A stretch of DNA of 64,000 nucleotides from Suillus spraguei (GCA_016800925.1 JABCPU010000142.1:91568-155567); one strand, 5' to 3'. Counted from the stretch's first letter, positions 9,453 through 20,534 are shown. Notes: generated from the sequence alone by a model not told the origin. Numbers and translations are program-made.

Positions 9453-10920
9453 ATGTCTTTCCCCACTGCCTACATCACACCCGTTGTTGCTGCCACCAAT
9501 GACTCCGACTCTGAAACTGAACGATACGGAACCCTCACCGCTGAAATTGATAACTCCTCTTACATCGAAGCCGCCATTCTCTGCGAGGGACATGCCCTCG
9601 AAATCGAAAGAATCCTCACTGAAAGAGGCGCCTTCCCTGCCCTCCTCATCGTCAACATTATTCGTACTGCAGCCCTCATTGAAGCCACTACCAAAGAAAC
9701 AACGGAAATTACTCTCCGTCACCGCTTCATTCATCTTCAAAAACGCATTCGTGCTTACGCTATGTTGCTGCTTCCCGATTCCTTTAAGAATGATGTTGAA
9801 GAAGCTATTCACATCATTGCCGAACGTCGAGCAGGTGTTGCTCGACCTCCCTCTCCGCAGGAAGATACGCCACTTCCTATCCCAGCACCCTCTTCTTCAT
9901 GCGCTTATTCTAGTCTTGATGCCTTTACTGGCTTATACACTGCTGTCCAAGAAATCGGACAACTTACAAACAAAGTCGTCGAAACCATTCAACAGTCAGT
10001 CACGAAACAAGAGCAGCTAGAAACCTAGTGGAGGAAGCTATTACCGATCTACAGCAGACGCAAAATGATCTTGCCTCCCCACGAACCCCATCTCCAATTC
10101 AACGACCAACCTCACCGTCCCCTATTACAGTCTCTTATGACCACCCCGCATGGCTGTATGAACCATGCACAGAAGACCAGTTTGAAGCCGCCAAACTGCT
10201 AGGTATCTCTGCCACTGAATTGGTAACACTAGGTCCTCGACTCCGCGACCTTCACATACATCCTCCTATGTCTATCCCATCGTCATTCGGTCCTATGGAT
10301 CCCGTTTCACCGGTCTTAGTAAAAGACTTCGGCATTACTTCTCCCTCTTCATCCACTGAACTCCTTGCGCTGCCGAACGAGACGTTACTCCGGATCTCCC
10401 CATGTCAGCATACACGTTGTCTACCGCTCAGCAAGCGCAACTTAAGCGGGCTAACACCCTTGCCTTAAAACGAATGACAAAGAAAAAGGGAAAGAAGCGC
10501 GCCAGATCCACTAGTCCCACGCCTATCATTACCCCATCTCCTTTACGCAAAGTCTCTTCTAACCCTGACGAGAACATGAAATGCCGCGTCTGTGGATTAC
10601 TAGGACATCGTCAAAAGAACTGTGCGAAATATCAGTGCAAGGTTTGCAGATATTGGTCGCCCACTCATTTATCCCTCTACTGCCCTAACCGAGTTGGGCC
10701 TCCTCCCTTCGAGTTAACTTGGAAAGATGAGGGATTTTACGACGCACTTCGTGCTTGGGAAAAGCAACTTGACGACGAACGTATTCAAGCAGAGAAAAGA
10801 AGGGATTCTAAACGACGCGCTGGGTTGGAGGAAGCTAAGTACATGATGAGTGGATCTGTTGCTGACGAGGACTACGAATGGAGCGACGATCCCGTCTACT
10901 ATGCGAACCAAAGTGATTGA
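9453..10920 (+). pseudogene. ORF3: extra double-zinc-knuckle protein downstream of the chromodomain
   Basis: A reading frame of about 490 codons starts MSFPTAYITPV, 54 nt after pol, where retroviruses carry env. It has no membrane segment. An N-terminal helical region (EAAILCEGHALEIERIL, then a run ending HIIAERRAGVARPP) is followed by a proline-rich linker, a basic patch (KKKGKKRARS) and two cysteine clusters: CRVCGLLGHRQKNC (C-x2-C-x4-H-x4-C) and CKVCRYWSPTHLSLYC (C-x2-C-x6-H-x4-C). The C-terminus is acidic. This copy has two single-base deletions (near 10003 and 10372). Homologues sit at 45946-47415 and 20575-23271. The family is not one I recognise; a nucleic-acid-binding role is inferred from the knuckles. 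Confidence 0.8.
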
Positions 10921-10953
10921 AAGTCGGTGACTTTCAGAGTAAAACGGGGGTAA

Positions 10954-11426
10954 TGTTACAGTCGTACGTGCCCCTATTCATTTTCTATTCATTTACCTTG
11001 TATATTACGTAACATGACTCTGTCTCATATGCTCAACGCATCTGTACGATACATGCCTTCCTCATTTAGGATACGCATTTACATTCTCACGGTTATCTAG
11101 TCTGTGTGCACATAGTGGCTTATTTAAGCACAGTGTACTTGTAGTAGATTCCCTACTTTAATCTTACTGGGTTTTACCTAGAATCTCCTTCGCTTAGGTC
11201 TCCAACCTAAGTCGTCTTGAATCATCTCTAAGTCTAAGCACTCCTTAGCCTTAGTCTCTATTCTCGCGGATACCTCTTAGACTTGTCTTTGAGGCTGAAC
11301 CCTTGATCGTACTCGGAACGTGTTCCTAGTACTTTCACCTTGTTCTCTTTTGAACATTGTAAGAACTCCCAGTAGACCGTCTGTGTCTTTTCACTGTCGC
11401 TGGTGACGCCACCCCAGTTCGTAACA
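10954..11426 (+). repeat. 3' LTR of chromovirus copy 1
   Basis: 473 bp, preceded by the polypurine tract AAAACGGGGGTAA. It differs from the 5' LTR by about three transitions (CTGG/CTAG, GCGC/GTGC, ATCG/ATCA), two of them at CpG. Confidence 0.95.
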
Positions 11427-11598
11427 GGTGGTCCAGTTCAACTGGTAGTTGGGAAGGTGTATTAGAGGTATCGAGGTAATGTGCATTAAAGCCACTGTCA
11501 AGGGCACTGATGTCAAAGTTGAGATCATTGATCCCAGAGAGGAACGCCTGCAAATCAAATGCTGAAAAATCAATGTCACCTGTGACAATGGGGTCTGG
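11427..11598 (-). pseudogene. Middle piece of the ORF split by the chromovirus
   Basis: On the minus strand this reads an acidic segment (TGDIDFSAFDLQAF and onward) that joins in frame to 3683-3797 once the chromovirus is removed. Upstream it is cut by the TGTA element at 11599. No domain recognised. Confidence 0.45.
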
Positions 11599-12031
11599 TG
11601 TAATGAACATATTGGCGCTGGCCTTAAAACCCTATCTTTTGGCGCACATCTCATGTCTATAGAAATCTCCACCAGTCCAAAGGCCGCCTTACTCCTTTAG
11701 CATTGCTGGCAGTATCTCACACTTACTGCACACCGTACCGACTGCCACACTACATTCCATGTACTGATGTCCTCCCATGTCCTTGCTGCATCCGCATAGC
11801 TCCATTTGGTGCATTGTTTGTTTTATGTTTGTTATCACTGATTCCACAGCAAGTCTTATTACATGTCGCCTCATGCTGCAGCCGCCTCGCACTATGTTTA
11901 CATATGGCAGTTACTATATTTGAGCACTACTGATCTCGCCTAGAGCATTCCAGATACATACAATTTAGGATATAAGCACTGCATACCCCGCACGATACAG
12001 TACCTGATTTTACCCCATTGCATGTACTATA

Positions 12032-13631
12032 CAGTGGCTCAAAAAGGTGTCCGAATGTTTGTGGAAAGTTGTGTAATTGCTTCACTGTGAGTCAAAGTGT
12101 GGGAATGTGACCAAGCTATAGTGATGTGTCAGGAAGCCCTGCTTCTTAGCTTTGTTAACGTTCCCTATGGCGTGAAAATCCACTCGCACCGTGCGAATAT
12201 ATGGTCATTTTAATGTGATGACTCATTCAGACACTTTTTTGACTTTCAGTTTGACCAACACAATCTCTATAATTCTGATACTTTGTGTGACCTCCTTTTG
12301 CTCTAATCACTTATGCCACTCTTCTAAACATATTATCTATCCATTTCTGATATTCCTCCTTAGCTATCTTGCTCCACCCTGCTGCAACTCTGTCCTATAG
12401 CTGAAATAGCCTCTGTGGTGAATTTTAATAGGCTGTAAGCAATTTCTTGAGTAATTGCCAGAGATATTTAATAGATTTGAGGTCTTGGGACTATTCTGAC
12501 CATTATAGAACACTAATATTGTGAGTTTAAAACCATTTCATAGCTAACTTGAAAGCTCACTGTATATTACAAAAAATATCTTATTCATTATATTCTGACT
12601 GGGCAGGTCATTGATGCTACTAAGTCTATCAAAATCATTGATGCCATCATCTCCACTACTCTCTCAGCTCAGACAGTCAGTAATACACTCAAGGTGTCCA
12701 ATCTTAAAGCTGTAATGCAGAATAAAACTCTCTTCTATCTCCAACTCATATAAAGACAAGATATACTTTTGCTTTAAAGCATCAGACTGGACTGTTAAGT
12801 ACTGGAAATTGGTTATCTTGTCAGATGAGACCAAAATACATAGTAAGGGGTCATAAAGCCTGAAAATTTTGTGAAAAAAGGCAGGAGATCTACTGGAAGC
12901 AAAAGAAGTTAAACAAAGACTTATGTTTGGAGGATGAAACTTGATGGTATGAGGCCACATAGGACAAATATTTTCTGTGAAATGGAGAGGATGATAAATA
13001 CAGAGTGTTTCATTTCAATTTTAGATAGATGTTTGCTAAGAAGCATATAGGAGTCATGGATTAATAGAGAAGACACTTCCTTTCAATGAGATAATGACTT
13101 TAAGCACACCTTTAAGTTGGCCACCAATTACTTGAAGGCCACAATGTTAGTATTATATACTGACCAGTGCAGTCCCAAGACCTCAAATCTATTAAATATC
13201 TCTGGCAATTACTCAAGAAATTGCTTACAGCCTATTAAAATTCACCACATAGGCTATTTCAGCTATAGGACAGAGTTGCAGCAGGGTGGAGCAAGATAGC
13301 TAAGGAGGAATATCAGAAATGGATAGATAATATGTTTAGAAGAGTGGCATAAGTGATTAGAGCAAAAGGAGGTCACACAAAGTATCAGAATTATAGAGAT
13401 TGTGTTGGTCAAACTGAAAGTCAAAAAAGTGTCTGAATGAGTCATCACATTAAAATAACCATATATTCGCACGGTGCAAGTGGATTTCCACGCCATAGGG
13501 AACATTAACAAATCTGAGAAGCAGGGCTTCCTGACACATCACTATAGCTTGGTCATATTCCCACACTCTGACTCACAGTGAAGCAATTACACAAATTTCC
13601 ACAAACATTCAGACACTTTTTTGAGCCACTG
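12032..13631 (+). mobile_element. Tc1/mariner element with ~490-bp inverted arms
   Basis: Termini CAGTGGCTCAAAAA...TTTTTTGAGCCACTG are flanked by TA dinucleotides (12030-12031 and 13632-13633). The related element at 16695-17660 keeps the uninserted sequence ACTATAGGTCAGG, which proves the TA target duplication. The arms (12032 to about 12520, and about 13143 to 13631) are reverse complements far beyond a normal Tc1 terminal repeat: the left arm is an inverted copy of the transposase 3' end. Confidence 0.9.
12592..13420 (+). pseudogene. Decayed Tc1 transposase
   Basis: Pieces in several frames resemble Tc1 transposase: TVSNTLKVSNLKAVMQNKT, then a segment around SDETK (second catalytic acidic region), then LKSIKYLWQLLKK, corresponding to the conserved PDLNPIENLW region before the third catalytic residue. 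Many stops and shifts mean no product is made. Transposition, if it occurred, needed a transposase in trans. Confidence 0.7.
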
Positions 13632-14160
13632 TAGGTCAGGATTATTGTCTAGCTCTGGATTTACCCAGCAGTGGACTTAGTCTTTAAAGTTTCCTTACCG
13701 CTCGTTAATCGATTATGCTCGTTCACTGTTACCACTGGCATACTGCTGGACTCTTGATTGCTATTTTGGCTGAACTTCTCATGCACCGCTACTTTACCGC
13801 TGAAAGTACCGTGGACTTCTTTACTGTTTCTTTGCACCACTCGCAACTTTAACTGCTGATATTGTTGCTCATCACCGCTCGCTTGACGCTACTGTTACTG
13901 ACTTTGTTTCAATGATGCTAGTACCACTACTTACTACGCTAGTTCCGGCAGCATTACCGCTGACTGCAGCAACTTACCGCTGACTACGACACTACCTTAG
14001 CTCACTGGTTTGACTTGGATTTAACTATACTAACAGGCATCCCCCTTTAGGGTCGAACACTCTTGTTTCACAAGTGAAGCAGACTAGATGGAGCGCAAGA
14101 CCACACATACTAACTTAGGAGGTAGTTTATCTACAGCCCAGGTTAGGTTGCATCTTTACA

Positions 14161-14594
14161 CCAGACCGTCAGGTGTGAAACCAAAACTTGAAGATGCATG
14201 CCCACTGGTATCAACAAGAGCGGTTGATGCATCACTGAGTGAGTCCTATTCAACTCAATATGAGATATTATGACTTGGAGACACACTAACTGCACTGCTT
14301 ACTATATTTCCGATGTTGTCGTCACAAGACTGATGAAGATCACCACAACTACTACTAGTGACAGCCATTCAATAGAGGCCATCAAAGTTCTTCCTGCTCT
14401 TTCCCCACTCCTTATCTGAGTCAGAACCATCTGAGTCCCACTCAATGAGGGATTCATCTTCGTCAGACTCTGCCTCCTGTGGTAATGTGGACTCAAATGC
14501 TAGTTGAAGGTAAGTAAGCATCATATTGCAATTCTTGTACCTTAAAACTTACCAATAGTGTCTTTGACAAATTGTAGGAAGGAGTTCTGCACGG
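14161..14594 (-). pseudogene. Acidic ORF remnant between two repeat elements
   Basis: On the minus strand around 14370-14510 an acidic frame reads ESTLPQEAESDEDESLIEW and continues with D/S-rich residues, preceded by a possible acceptor. It may be the upstream part of the ORF whose later pieces lie at 11427-11598 and 3683-3797, since all share strand and order. Link and function are inferred. Confidence 0.35.
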
Positions 14595-16441
14595 TGTAGC
14601 GAACAAAGTCACGCTGACCATGAAAGTGCCGTTTTACACAAGTGTCTCATTACTGTCTACAGCAGCTACTGAGAAACCCCCTATAGCAAGCATTACCCCT
14701 TTTCACTTTGCCGGTACTGTTTTCGCTCCGTGGATCCTTACCCCTTACCGAATCTCGCTACTGATGTCCTCCTGTCCATTCCATTTCCATCTAAGATCCA
14801 TTGGTGCATAGCATATTCATTTCCGCCATTACTAAAGCTATGGCAAGACTTACCTTACCTTCCATGACACCGCTTGCTCGCTGCATGCCTCTTAGCTAAA
14901 TATCTCTATCTCGCTACCGTTCTTGCTATGTATTCTGGCCATTCACGGTACATGTTAAAAAGGACTCTTCGCACATTCCGGTGTAAAGATACAACCTAGC
15001 TTGGGCTGTAGATAAACCACTGCCTAAACTAGTATGTTAGTCTTGCGCTCCGTCTAGTCTGCTTCACTTGTAAGAACAAGAGCGTTCGACCCTAAAGGGG
15101 GATGCCTATTTAGTATGGTCAAGTTCTTGTCTAACTTATGTGCGAAGGAAGCATTGTGGTTAGTGGTAAGTTACTGCAGTCAGCGATGATACCGCCGGAA
15201 CTAGCGTCATGCGCTGCGGTGCTACCGTCGTCGAGATAAGGTCAGTAACAGTTGCGTCTAGCGAGTGATGTCGAGCGGTGGTCTCAGCGGTAGCGGTAAG
15301 GTTGCGAGCGGTGCAAAGAAACAGTAAAGAAGTCCGCGGTACTTTCAGTGGTAAAGTAGTGGAGCATGAGAAGTTCAGTCAAAAGTAACAATCAAAAGTC
15401 CAGCGGTATGCCGGCGGTAATGGAGAATGAGTGTGATGTATTAACGAGCGATAAGGGAACTTTAAAGACTATGTCCACTACTGGGTTGATCCAGAGCTAG
15501 ACAATAATCCTGACCTATAGTATGTGCAATGGTGTAAAATCAGGTACTGTATCGTGTGGGGTATGCAGTGCTTATATCCTAATTTGTATGTACTCAGAAT
15601 ACTCTAGGTGAGATCAGTAGCGCTGGAGTGTAGTAACCGCCATAAGTATACATAGTGCGAGGCGCTGCGGCACGAGGCAACATGTAATAAGGCTTGCCGT
15701 GGAATCAGTGATAATGAACAGGAAACAAACTATGCACCAAATGGAGCTATGCAGACGCGGCAAGGACATGGAAGGACATTGGTTTGTGGAATGTGGTGTG
15801 GCAGTTGGTATGGTGTGCGGTAAGCGTGGGATGCTGCCGGTACTGCTAAACAGGGTAAGACGGCCATGGACAAGTGGTAACTCCTGTAGACGTGAGACGA
15901 GTGTCAAAATATGGGGTTTTAAGCCCAGCGCCAATATGTTCGTTACACCGGTACTTTTACTTTTCCCTCTATGGTACACATGGTACTTAGGAATTGTCAC
16001 CACTACTGTCTCTAATGGAATAAAGTCTTTCACCGAAGTCACTGTCTCTTAAGAATTGTTTTACTGCTGCACGCACCACCGCTCGTTACTGCTTTCCTGC
16101 ACTTCACCGCTTGTTTTACCACCAGTTTCCCACGCCTTACCGCAGTTTTACCGCACGCACCACCGCAGTTTTACCACATACACTGCCACAGTTTTACCAC
16201 TTTCGCTACTGCTTGTCTACCGCTTTCCCACGCTTACCGCTAGTATTACCGCTAGTTTCCCACGGACCGGAGGTCACTGCTAGCATCTCACTACCTCCGA
16301 CGGCATTCTCACACCACAGGTTGGGCATTATTAGACTATACTAACTTAGCATTCCCTTTAGGGTCAAACGTTCTTGCCTTGCAAGAGTAGCAGACTAGGT
16401 AGAGCGCAAGACTCGCATACTAGCTTAGGCTGTGGTTTATC
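14595..16441 (+). mobile_element. TGTA...TTTACA element, subfamily C, copy C1 (truncated, holds B2)
   Basis: It starts TGTAGCGAACAAAGTC and matches the complete C copy at 37966-38870 over 14595-14981 and, after the nested B2 insertion, over 15952-16441, where it is cut by the inverted duplication. The left flank is ACGG, again a central CG. No coding sequence. Confidence 0.7.
14982..15947 (-). mobile_element. TGTA...TTTACA element, copy B2
   Basis: 966 bp in reverse orientation (TGTAAAGATACAACC to GTTCGTTACA). Target duplication CCGG at 14978-14981 and 15948-15951. The uninterrupted C copy near 38340 reads TTCTGGTACTTT at the matching place, an empty site differing by one CpG transition. Confidence 0.82.
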
Positions 16442-16694
16442 CTGCGGTGGTGCGTGCGGTAAAACTGCGGTAAGGCGTGGGAAACTGGTGGTAAAACAAG
16501 CGGTGAAGTGCAGGAAAGCAGTAACGAGCAGTGGTGCGTGCAGCAGTAAAACAATTCTTAAGAGACAGTGACTTTGGTGAAAGACTTTATTCCATTAGAG
16601 ACAGTAGTGGTGACAATTCCTAAGTACCATGTGTACCATAGAGGGAAAAGTAAAAGTACCATGTGTACCATAGAGGGAAAAGTAAAAGTACCGG

Positions 16695-17660
16695 TGTAAC
16701 GAACATATTGGCGCTGGGCTTAAAACCCCATATTTTGACACTCGTCTCACGTCTACAGGAGTTACCACTTGTCCATGGCCGTCTTACCCTGTTTAGCAGT
16801 ACCGGCAGCATCCCACGCTTACCGCACACCATACCAACTGCCACACCACATTCCACAAACCAATGTCCTTCCATGTCCTTGCCGCGTCTGCATAGCTCCA
16901 TTTGGTGCATAGTTTGTTTCCTGTTCATTATCACTGATTCCACGGCAAGCCTTATTACATGTTGCCTCGTGCCGCAGCGCCTCGCACTATGTATACTTAT
17001 GGCGGTTACTACACTCCAGCGCTACTGATCTCACCTAGAGTATTCTGAGTACATACAAATTAGGATATAAGCACTGCATACCCCACACGATACAGTACCT
17101 GATTTTACACCATTGCACATACTATAGGTCAGGATTATTGTCTAGCTCTGGATCAACCCAGTAGTGGACATAGTCTTTAAAGTTCCCTTATCGCTCGTTA
17201 ATACATCACACTCATTCTCCATTACCGCCGGCATACCGCTGGACTTTTGATTGTTACTTTTGACTGAACTTCTCATGCTCCACTACTTTACCACTGAAAG
17301 TACCGCGGACTTCTTTACTGTTTCTTTGCACCGCTCGCAACCTTACCGCTACCGCTGAGACCACCGCTCGACATCACTCGCTAGACGCAACTGTTACTGA
17401 CCTTATCTCGACGACGGTAGCACCGCAGCGCATGACGCTAGTTCCGGCGGTATCATCGCTGACTGCAGTAACTTACCACTAACCACAATGCTTCCTTCGC
17501 ACATAAGTTAGACAAGAACTTGACCATACTAAATAGGCATCCCCCTTTAGGGTCGAACGCTCTTGTTCTTACAAGTGAAGCAGACTAGACGGAGCGCAAG
17601 ACTAACATACTAGTTTAGGCAGTGGTTTATCTACAGCCCAAGCTAGGTTGTATCTTTACA
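16695..17660 (+). mobile_element. TGTA...TTTACA element, copy B3
   Basis: 966 bp, TGTAACGAACATATTGG to ATCTTTACA, inverted twin of B2. Flanks CCGG and CTGA do not match, as expected if it arose by inverted duplication and not by its own insertion. It carries the empty Tc1 site near 17130. Confidence 0.8.
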
Positions 17661-17864
17661 CTGAGCTCGTGAATAGCCCTGGGAAATTCAATTAGATATT
17701 GACATGTGGTACTGAAAGGTACATACTTGATTTTTGACATGTCGTCCACTTTTGTTGGCTTCCCTAACTTTAGGCATTAGTGCTGGTTTGCATACCTCGC
17801 CTTCAACTTTTGGTATTTTTCTGTTGATCTTTGCTTTGACATCTTCACTTTCATCTGGGTACAT

Positions 17865-19303
17865 TGTCATATACCGTACATTCAGGTCTAGATCAAATCC
17901 AATCCATGGACATCCAGACACCCAACCTACACATATCTGATCCACCCATCCAATCCAGTTCACATATCCGATCCACCCATCCACTCCAATCCATATCCAT
18001 CCGTGTCCATATCCGATCTGTGTCCATATCCGATCTGTGTCCATATCCGATCTGTGTCCATATCCGATCTGTGTCCATATCAGATCCGAGTTCATATCCG
18101 AACTATTCCTGCGCACCTGCGCATTACCCCTTTTAGAATATACCTGTGTCTCCGGCTTCTGGGTATCTCTGTGCTTCCGGTTCTCGGTGATCTCTGCCTC
18201 CGTCTTGATAAGTATTTCGTACAAGCTTCATTTCCGAGTTCATAGCCTTATGTCCCGCTGTACTTACTAATGTGTTTCCGTATGCTTCAGACATAGCCTC
18301 GGACTATCCATACTTACCCTCCGGCATGCTCCTACAGTATATAAACTTGTAGTACAACTCCTGCAGACCTTAGTCTGATTCATTGTTCCTACTTCTGTAT
18401 ATTCCTTTGATTACTCTGTATCCTGTTATCATGTCTATATAACTCCGTCTCCGTTCTTGCACTTGGGCTCTGGCCCTTGTAAGCGTCCGACTCAGGCCTA
18501 TGGGATCACTCCCTAGGCCGGAGCTTTGATCCTATGTCCTATAATCTTTTCGGACTTTGTCCATCTCCGTCTATCATCTGTTTCACCTCTGACTCTACCT
18601 TTGGTAGTCTTATACTGTCTGTTTCTATTCCGGACCTTGTCTGGAGTAGTCTATACTATCTCTACACCATATCCGGACCTACTACTCTCTAGTAGCCAAC
18701 ACTTCCTCTAAGATCCACAGAGCTATGCTCATCTGATCATCCGATCATCTGCTCCTCCGCTCCTCCGCTCCTCTGCTCCTCTGCTCCTCTGCTCCTCTGC
18801 TCCTCTGCTCCTCTGCTCCTCTGCTCCTCTGCTCCTCTGCTCCTCTGCTCCTCTGAGCTCCGGACCTTCGGACCCCTAGTCCTCCGGATCCATCCTATCC
18901 TATCCTCTGACATCTATGGATCATCTTTCCCTCCGGAGCTCTGCTCCTATCCTGCCCTGGACTTTGTCCAGCGGTCCATCCTTCATCTGTTCTACTTGGA
19001 GCTTGTTCCAGTAGTTTACCATTACTCCCTACCTTCTGGAAATAGTTCCGGCGCATTCCTGCGCTCATCCGGAAGTCCATCGGAGCTCTGTTGAGCTATC
19101 CTGCCTTAGAGTTCGTCCGGACCCTCCATCCGGACTTCAACCAGAACTCTCCCTTGGACTTCATCCAAAGTTAAGGGCACATACTGGGGTAAGGGGCACA
19201 GCGTACGAGCTGAGGCCAAGCCCCTTTGACTTACAACCCTCTGGTACAACCCCATGTAAGACCAGGACTTCTTACTAATCTCTGGTTTTGCATGGTCGTA
19301 ACA
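17865..19303 (+). mobile_element. Solo LTR, family D
   Basis: 1439 bp from TGTCATATACC to GCATGGTCGTAACA with target duplication TACAT (17860-17864 and 19304-19308). It contains a 17-bp tandem repeat (TGTCCATATCCGATCTG, about 18000-18075) and an 8-bp minisatellite (GCTCCTCT, about 13 units at 18751-18855). A reverse copy lies at 24053-25393. Confidence 0.9.
18751..18855 (+). repeat. 8-bp minisatellite in LTR D
   Basis: About 13 units of GCTCCTCT, the first two reading GCTCCTCC. The reverse LTR D copy has about 10 units at 24503-24582, so the number varies between copies. Confidence 0.85.
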
Positions 19304-20056
19304 TACATACAATGTGTCATCTCTCGGCATTTGTTGAGCTTTGGGCCTCTATCGTTAATGCACTCCTTCTGAATTGCATCGTCTGCAGTGTGCTTGACCT
19401 TTTTCTCATAGTACATGTTGGAGTATACATCCAATTTTGCGGTGCACACGTTCCTTTGAGATCGACACCCCCAGCCAGCACAGCATCGAATTTCAACACC
19501 CCTCTTGCACCAGCCCAGTGATGTAGGCATGCAGGATTAATCTTCCATCTAAACCAGGTGGCGAGTTGCTATCAGAATCTTGTGAGTTTTGGCTTCATGA
19601 CCATATCTCTGACTTACCTCACACCAAGCATCTAAGCCCAATGCTATGACACGCTCTTCCTCAGCCGTGTAAATATGGTCAGCTGGAAATCTGGAAACAT
19701 GGCCTTGTGCTCTGGCCAGCATTGGAACATTCTATACCAATGCACTTCAAAAAATCTTTATAATTCTTGTTGGCAGCAAGAACACAGAATTCTGGTAAGT
19801 GACTCATGAGGAATTCCTTCTGCTCAGGTGTAGCCCATTTCTTCTGTGGCATCTGTCAAATACAACACAGCTGATATCAGCACACAGCGATTAAAAAGTA
19901 TCTACATGCACATTAACTTGTAGCGGGGGGCTAAAATATTGGGTAGGGAAGCAAAATTATTTGTTCTGATGTCTTGAGTTCCTCCTCTTCATGTGCATGG
20001 GCCGAGTCGCAGTTTTTGGCAATTGAGATATATATTTCAATTTGATAATTCTAATG

Positions 20057-20534
20057 TGTTACGAACTGGGGTGGCGTCACCAGCGACAGTGAAAAGACAC
20101 AGATGGTCTGCTGGGAAGTTCTACAATGTCCAGAAGAGGACAAGGTGAAAGTACAAGGAACGCGTTCCGAGTACTATCAAGGGTTCGGCCTCAAAGACAA
20201 GTTCTAAGAGGTTTCTTGACGAGAATAGAGACTAAGGCTAAGGAGTGCTTAGACTTAGAGACGATTCAAGATGACTTAGGTTGGAGACCTAAGTGAAGGA
20301 CATTCCAGGTAAAACCCAGTAAGATTAAAGTAAAGTATACAAGTGTAGTACAACATGCTTAAATAAGCCAATATGTGCGCACGGACCAAAAGAGACATGA
20401 GAGTGTATGTGCATATCCAAAGAAGGAAGGCAACTATAGTACAGATGCGTTGAGCATATAAGTCAGAGTCATGTTACGTAATATACAAAGTAAAGGAGAT
20501 AAGAAAATGAATAGGGGTACATACGACTGTAACA
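20057..20534 (-). repeat. 3' LTR of chromovirus copy 3
   Basis: 478 bp, same family as the other A LTRs, bounded by TGTTACGAACTGG and CGACTGTAACA. Followed by TTACCCCC, the complement of the polypurine tract. Confidence 0.9.

Larger units (their letters stand above)
3798..11426 (+). mobile_element. Near-complete Ty3/gypsy chromovirus, copy 1
   Basis: Order: 5' LTR (3798-4270), 11-nt PBS (4272-4282), gag, pol in the -1 frame (protease, reverse transcriptase, RNase H, integrase, chromodomain), an extra ORF3, a G-rich polypurine tract (about 10941-10953) and a 3' LTR (10954-11426). The target duplication GGTGG is exact (3793-3797 and 11427-11431). The 473-bp LTRs differ at about three sites, all transitions, so insertion is recent; yet pol and ORF3 carry several single-base shifts and a stop. 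The chromodomain places it among chromoviruses; the self-complementary PBS resembles Tf1/sushi elements. Confidence 0.95.
11599..14160 (+). mobile_element. TGTA...TTTACA element, copy B1 (holds a Tc1 insertion)
   Basis: The sequence starts TGTAATGAACATATTGG and ends TATCTACAGCCC...ATCTTTACA. Without the nested Tc1 element it is about 960 bp and non-coding, rich in TTACCGCT-like words. Flanks are CTGG on the left and CCAG on the right, which both derive from CCGG by one CpG transition each, matching the 4-bp NCGN target duplications of its relatives. It may be a solo LTR of an unknown retrotransposon or a non-autonomous DNA element. Confidence 0.7.
14982..17660. repeat. Large inverted duplication (arms ~1.2 kb, spacer 273 bp)
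   Basis: Left arm 14982-16168 and right arm 16442-17660 are reverse complements with almost no mismatches in the parts compared. The right arm is longer by one extra copy of a 32-bp unit (ACCATGTGTACCATAGAGGG plus 12 bases; 16624-16687). Each arm is one B element plus ~215 bp of a C element. The arms end exactly at B-element boundaries. Confidence 0.88.
17688..19852 (-). pseudogene. Unrecognised ORF interrupted by a family D solo LTR
   Basis: On the minus strand it begins at 19852 with MPQKKWATPEQKEFL, shifts frame near 19740, shows a GTAAGT donor near 19616, and reaches a segment MYYEKKVKHTADDAIQK near 19430. It then continues in frame across the LTR insertion point (17860-19308) into YPDESEDVKAKINRKIP and ends near 17688. 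The style resembles uncharacterised mushroom proteins often found near transposons; I cannot name the family. At least one frameshift plus the LTR inactivate it. Confidence 0.45.

Noticed and set aside
9370..10020. 216-residue frame overlapping ORF3
   Set aside because: It runs in another frame over the same bases as ORF3, whose residues are the ones conserved between the three copies.
14982..15110. Possible RNA polymerase III A/B boxes (GTTCGACCC) at one end of the TGTA elements, suggesting a SINE
   Set aside because: The B-box-like word is too far (about 90 nt) from any A-box candidate, there is no poly-A or tRNA-like fold, and the ends with 4-bp duplications fit an LTR or DNA element better.
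17700..18224. 178-residue minus-strand frame with GYGHRSDMDTD repeats
   Set aside because: The repeat part is the 17-bp LTR minisatellite translated; only the residues right of the LTR edge belong to the older ORF.
18751..18855. Coding repeat of a low-complexity protein
   Set aside because: It lies inside a solo LTR with target duplications and varies in number between LTR copies.
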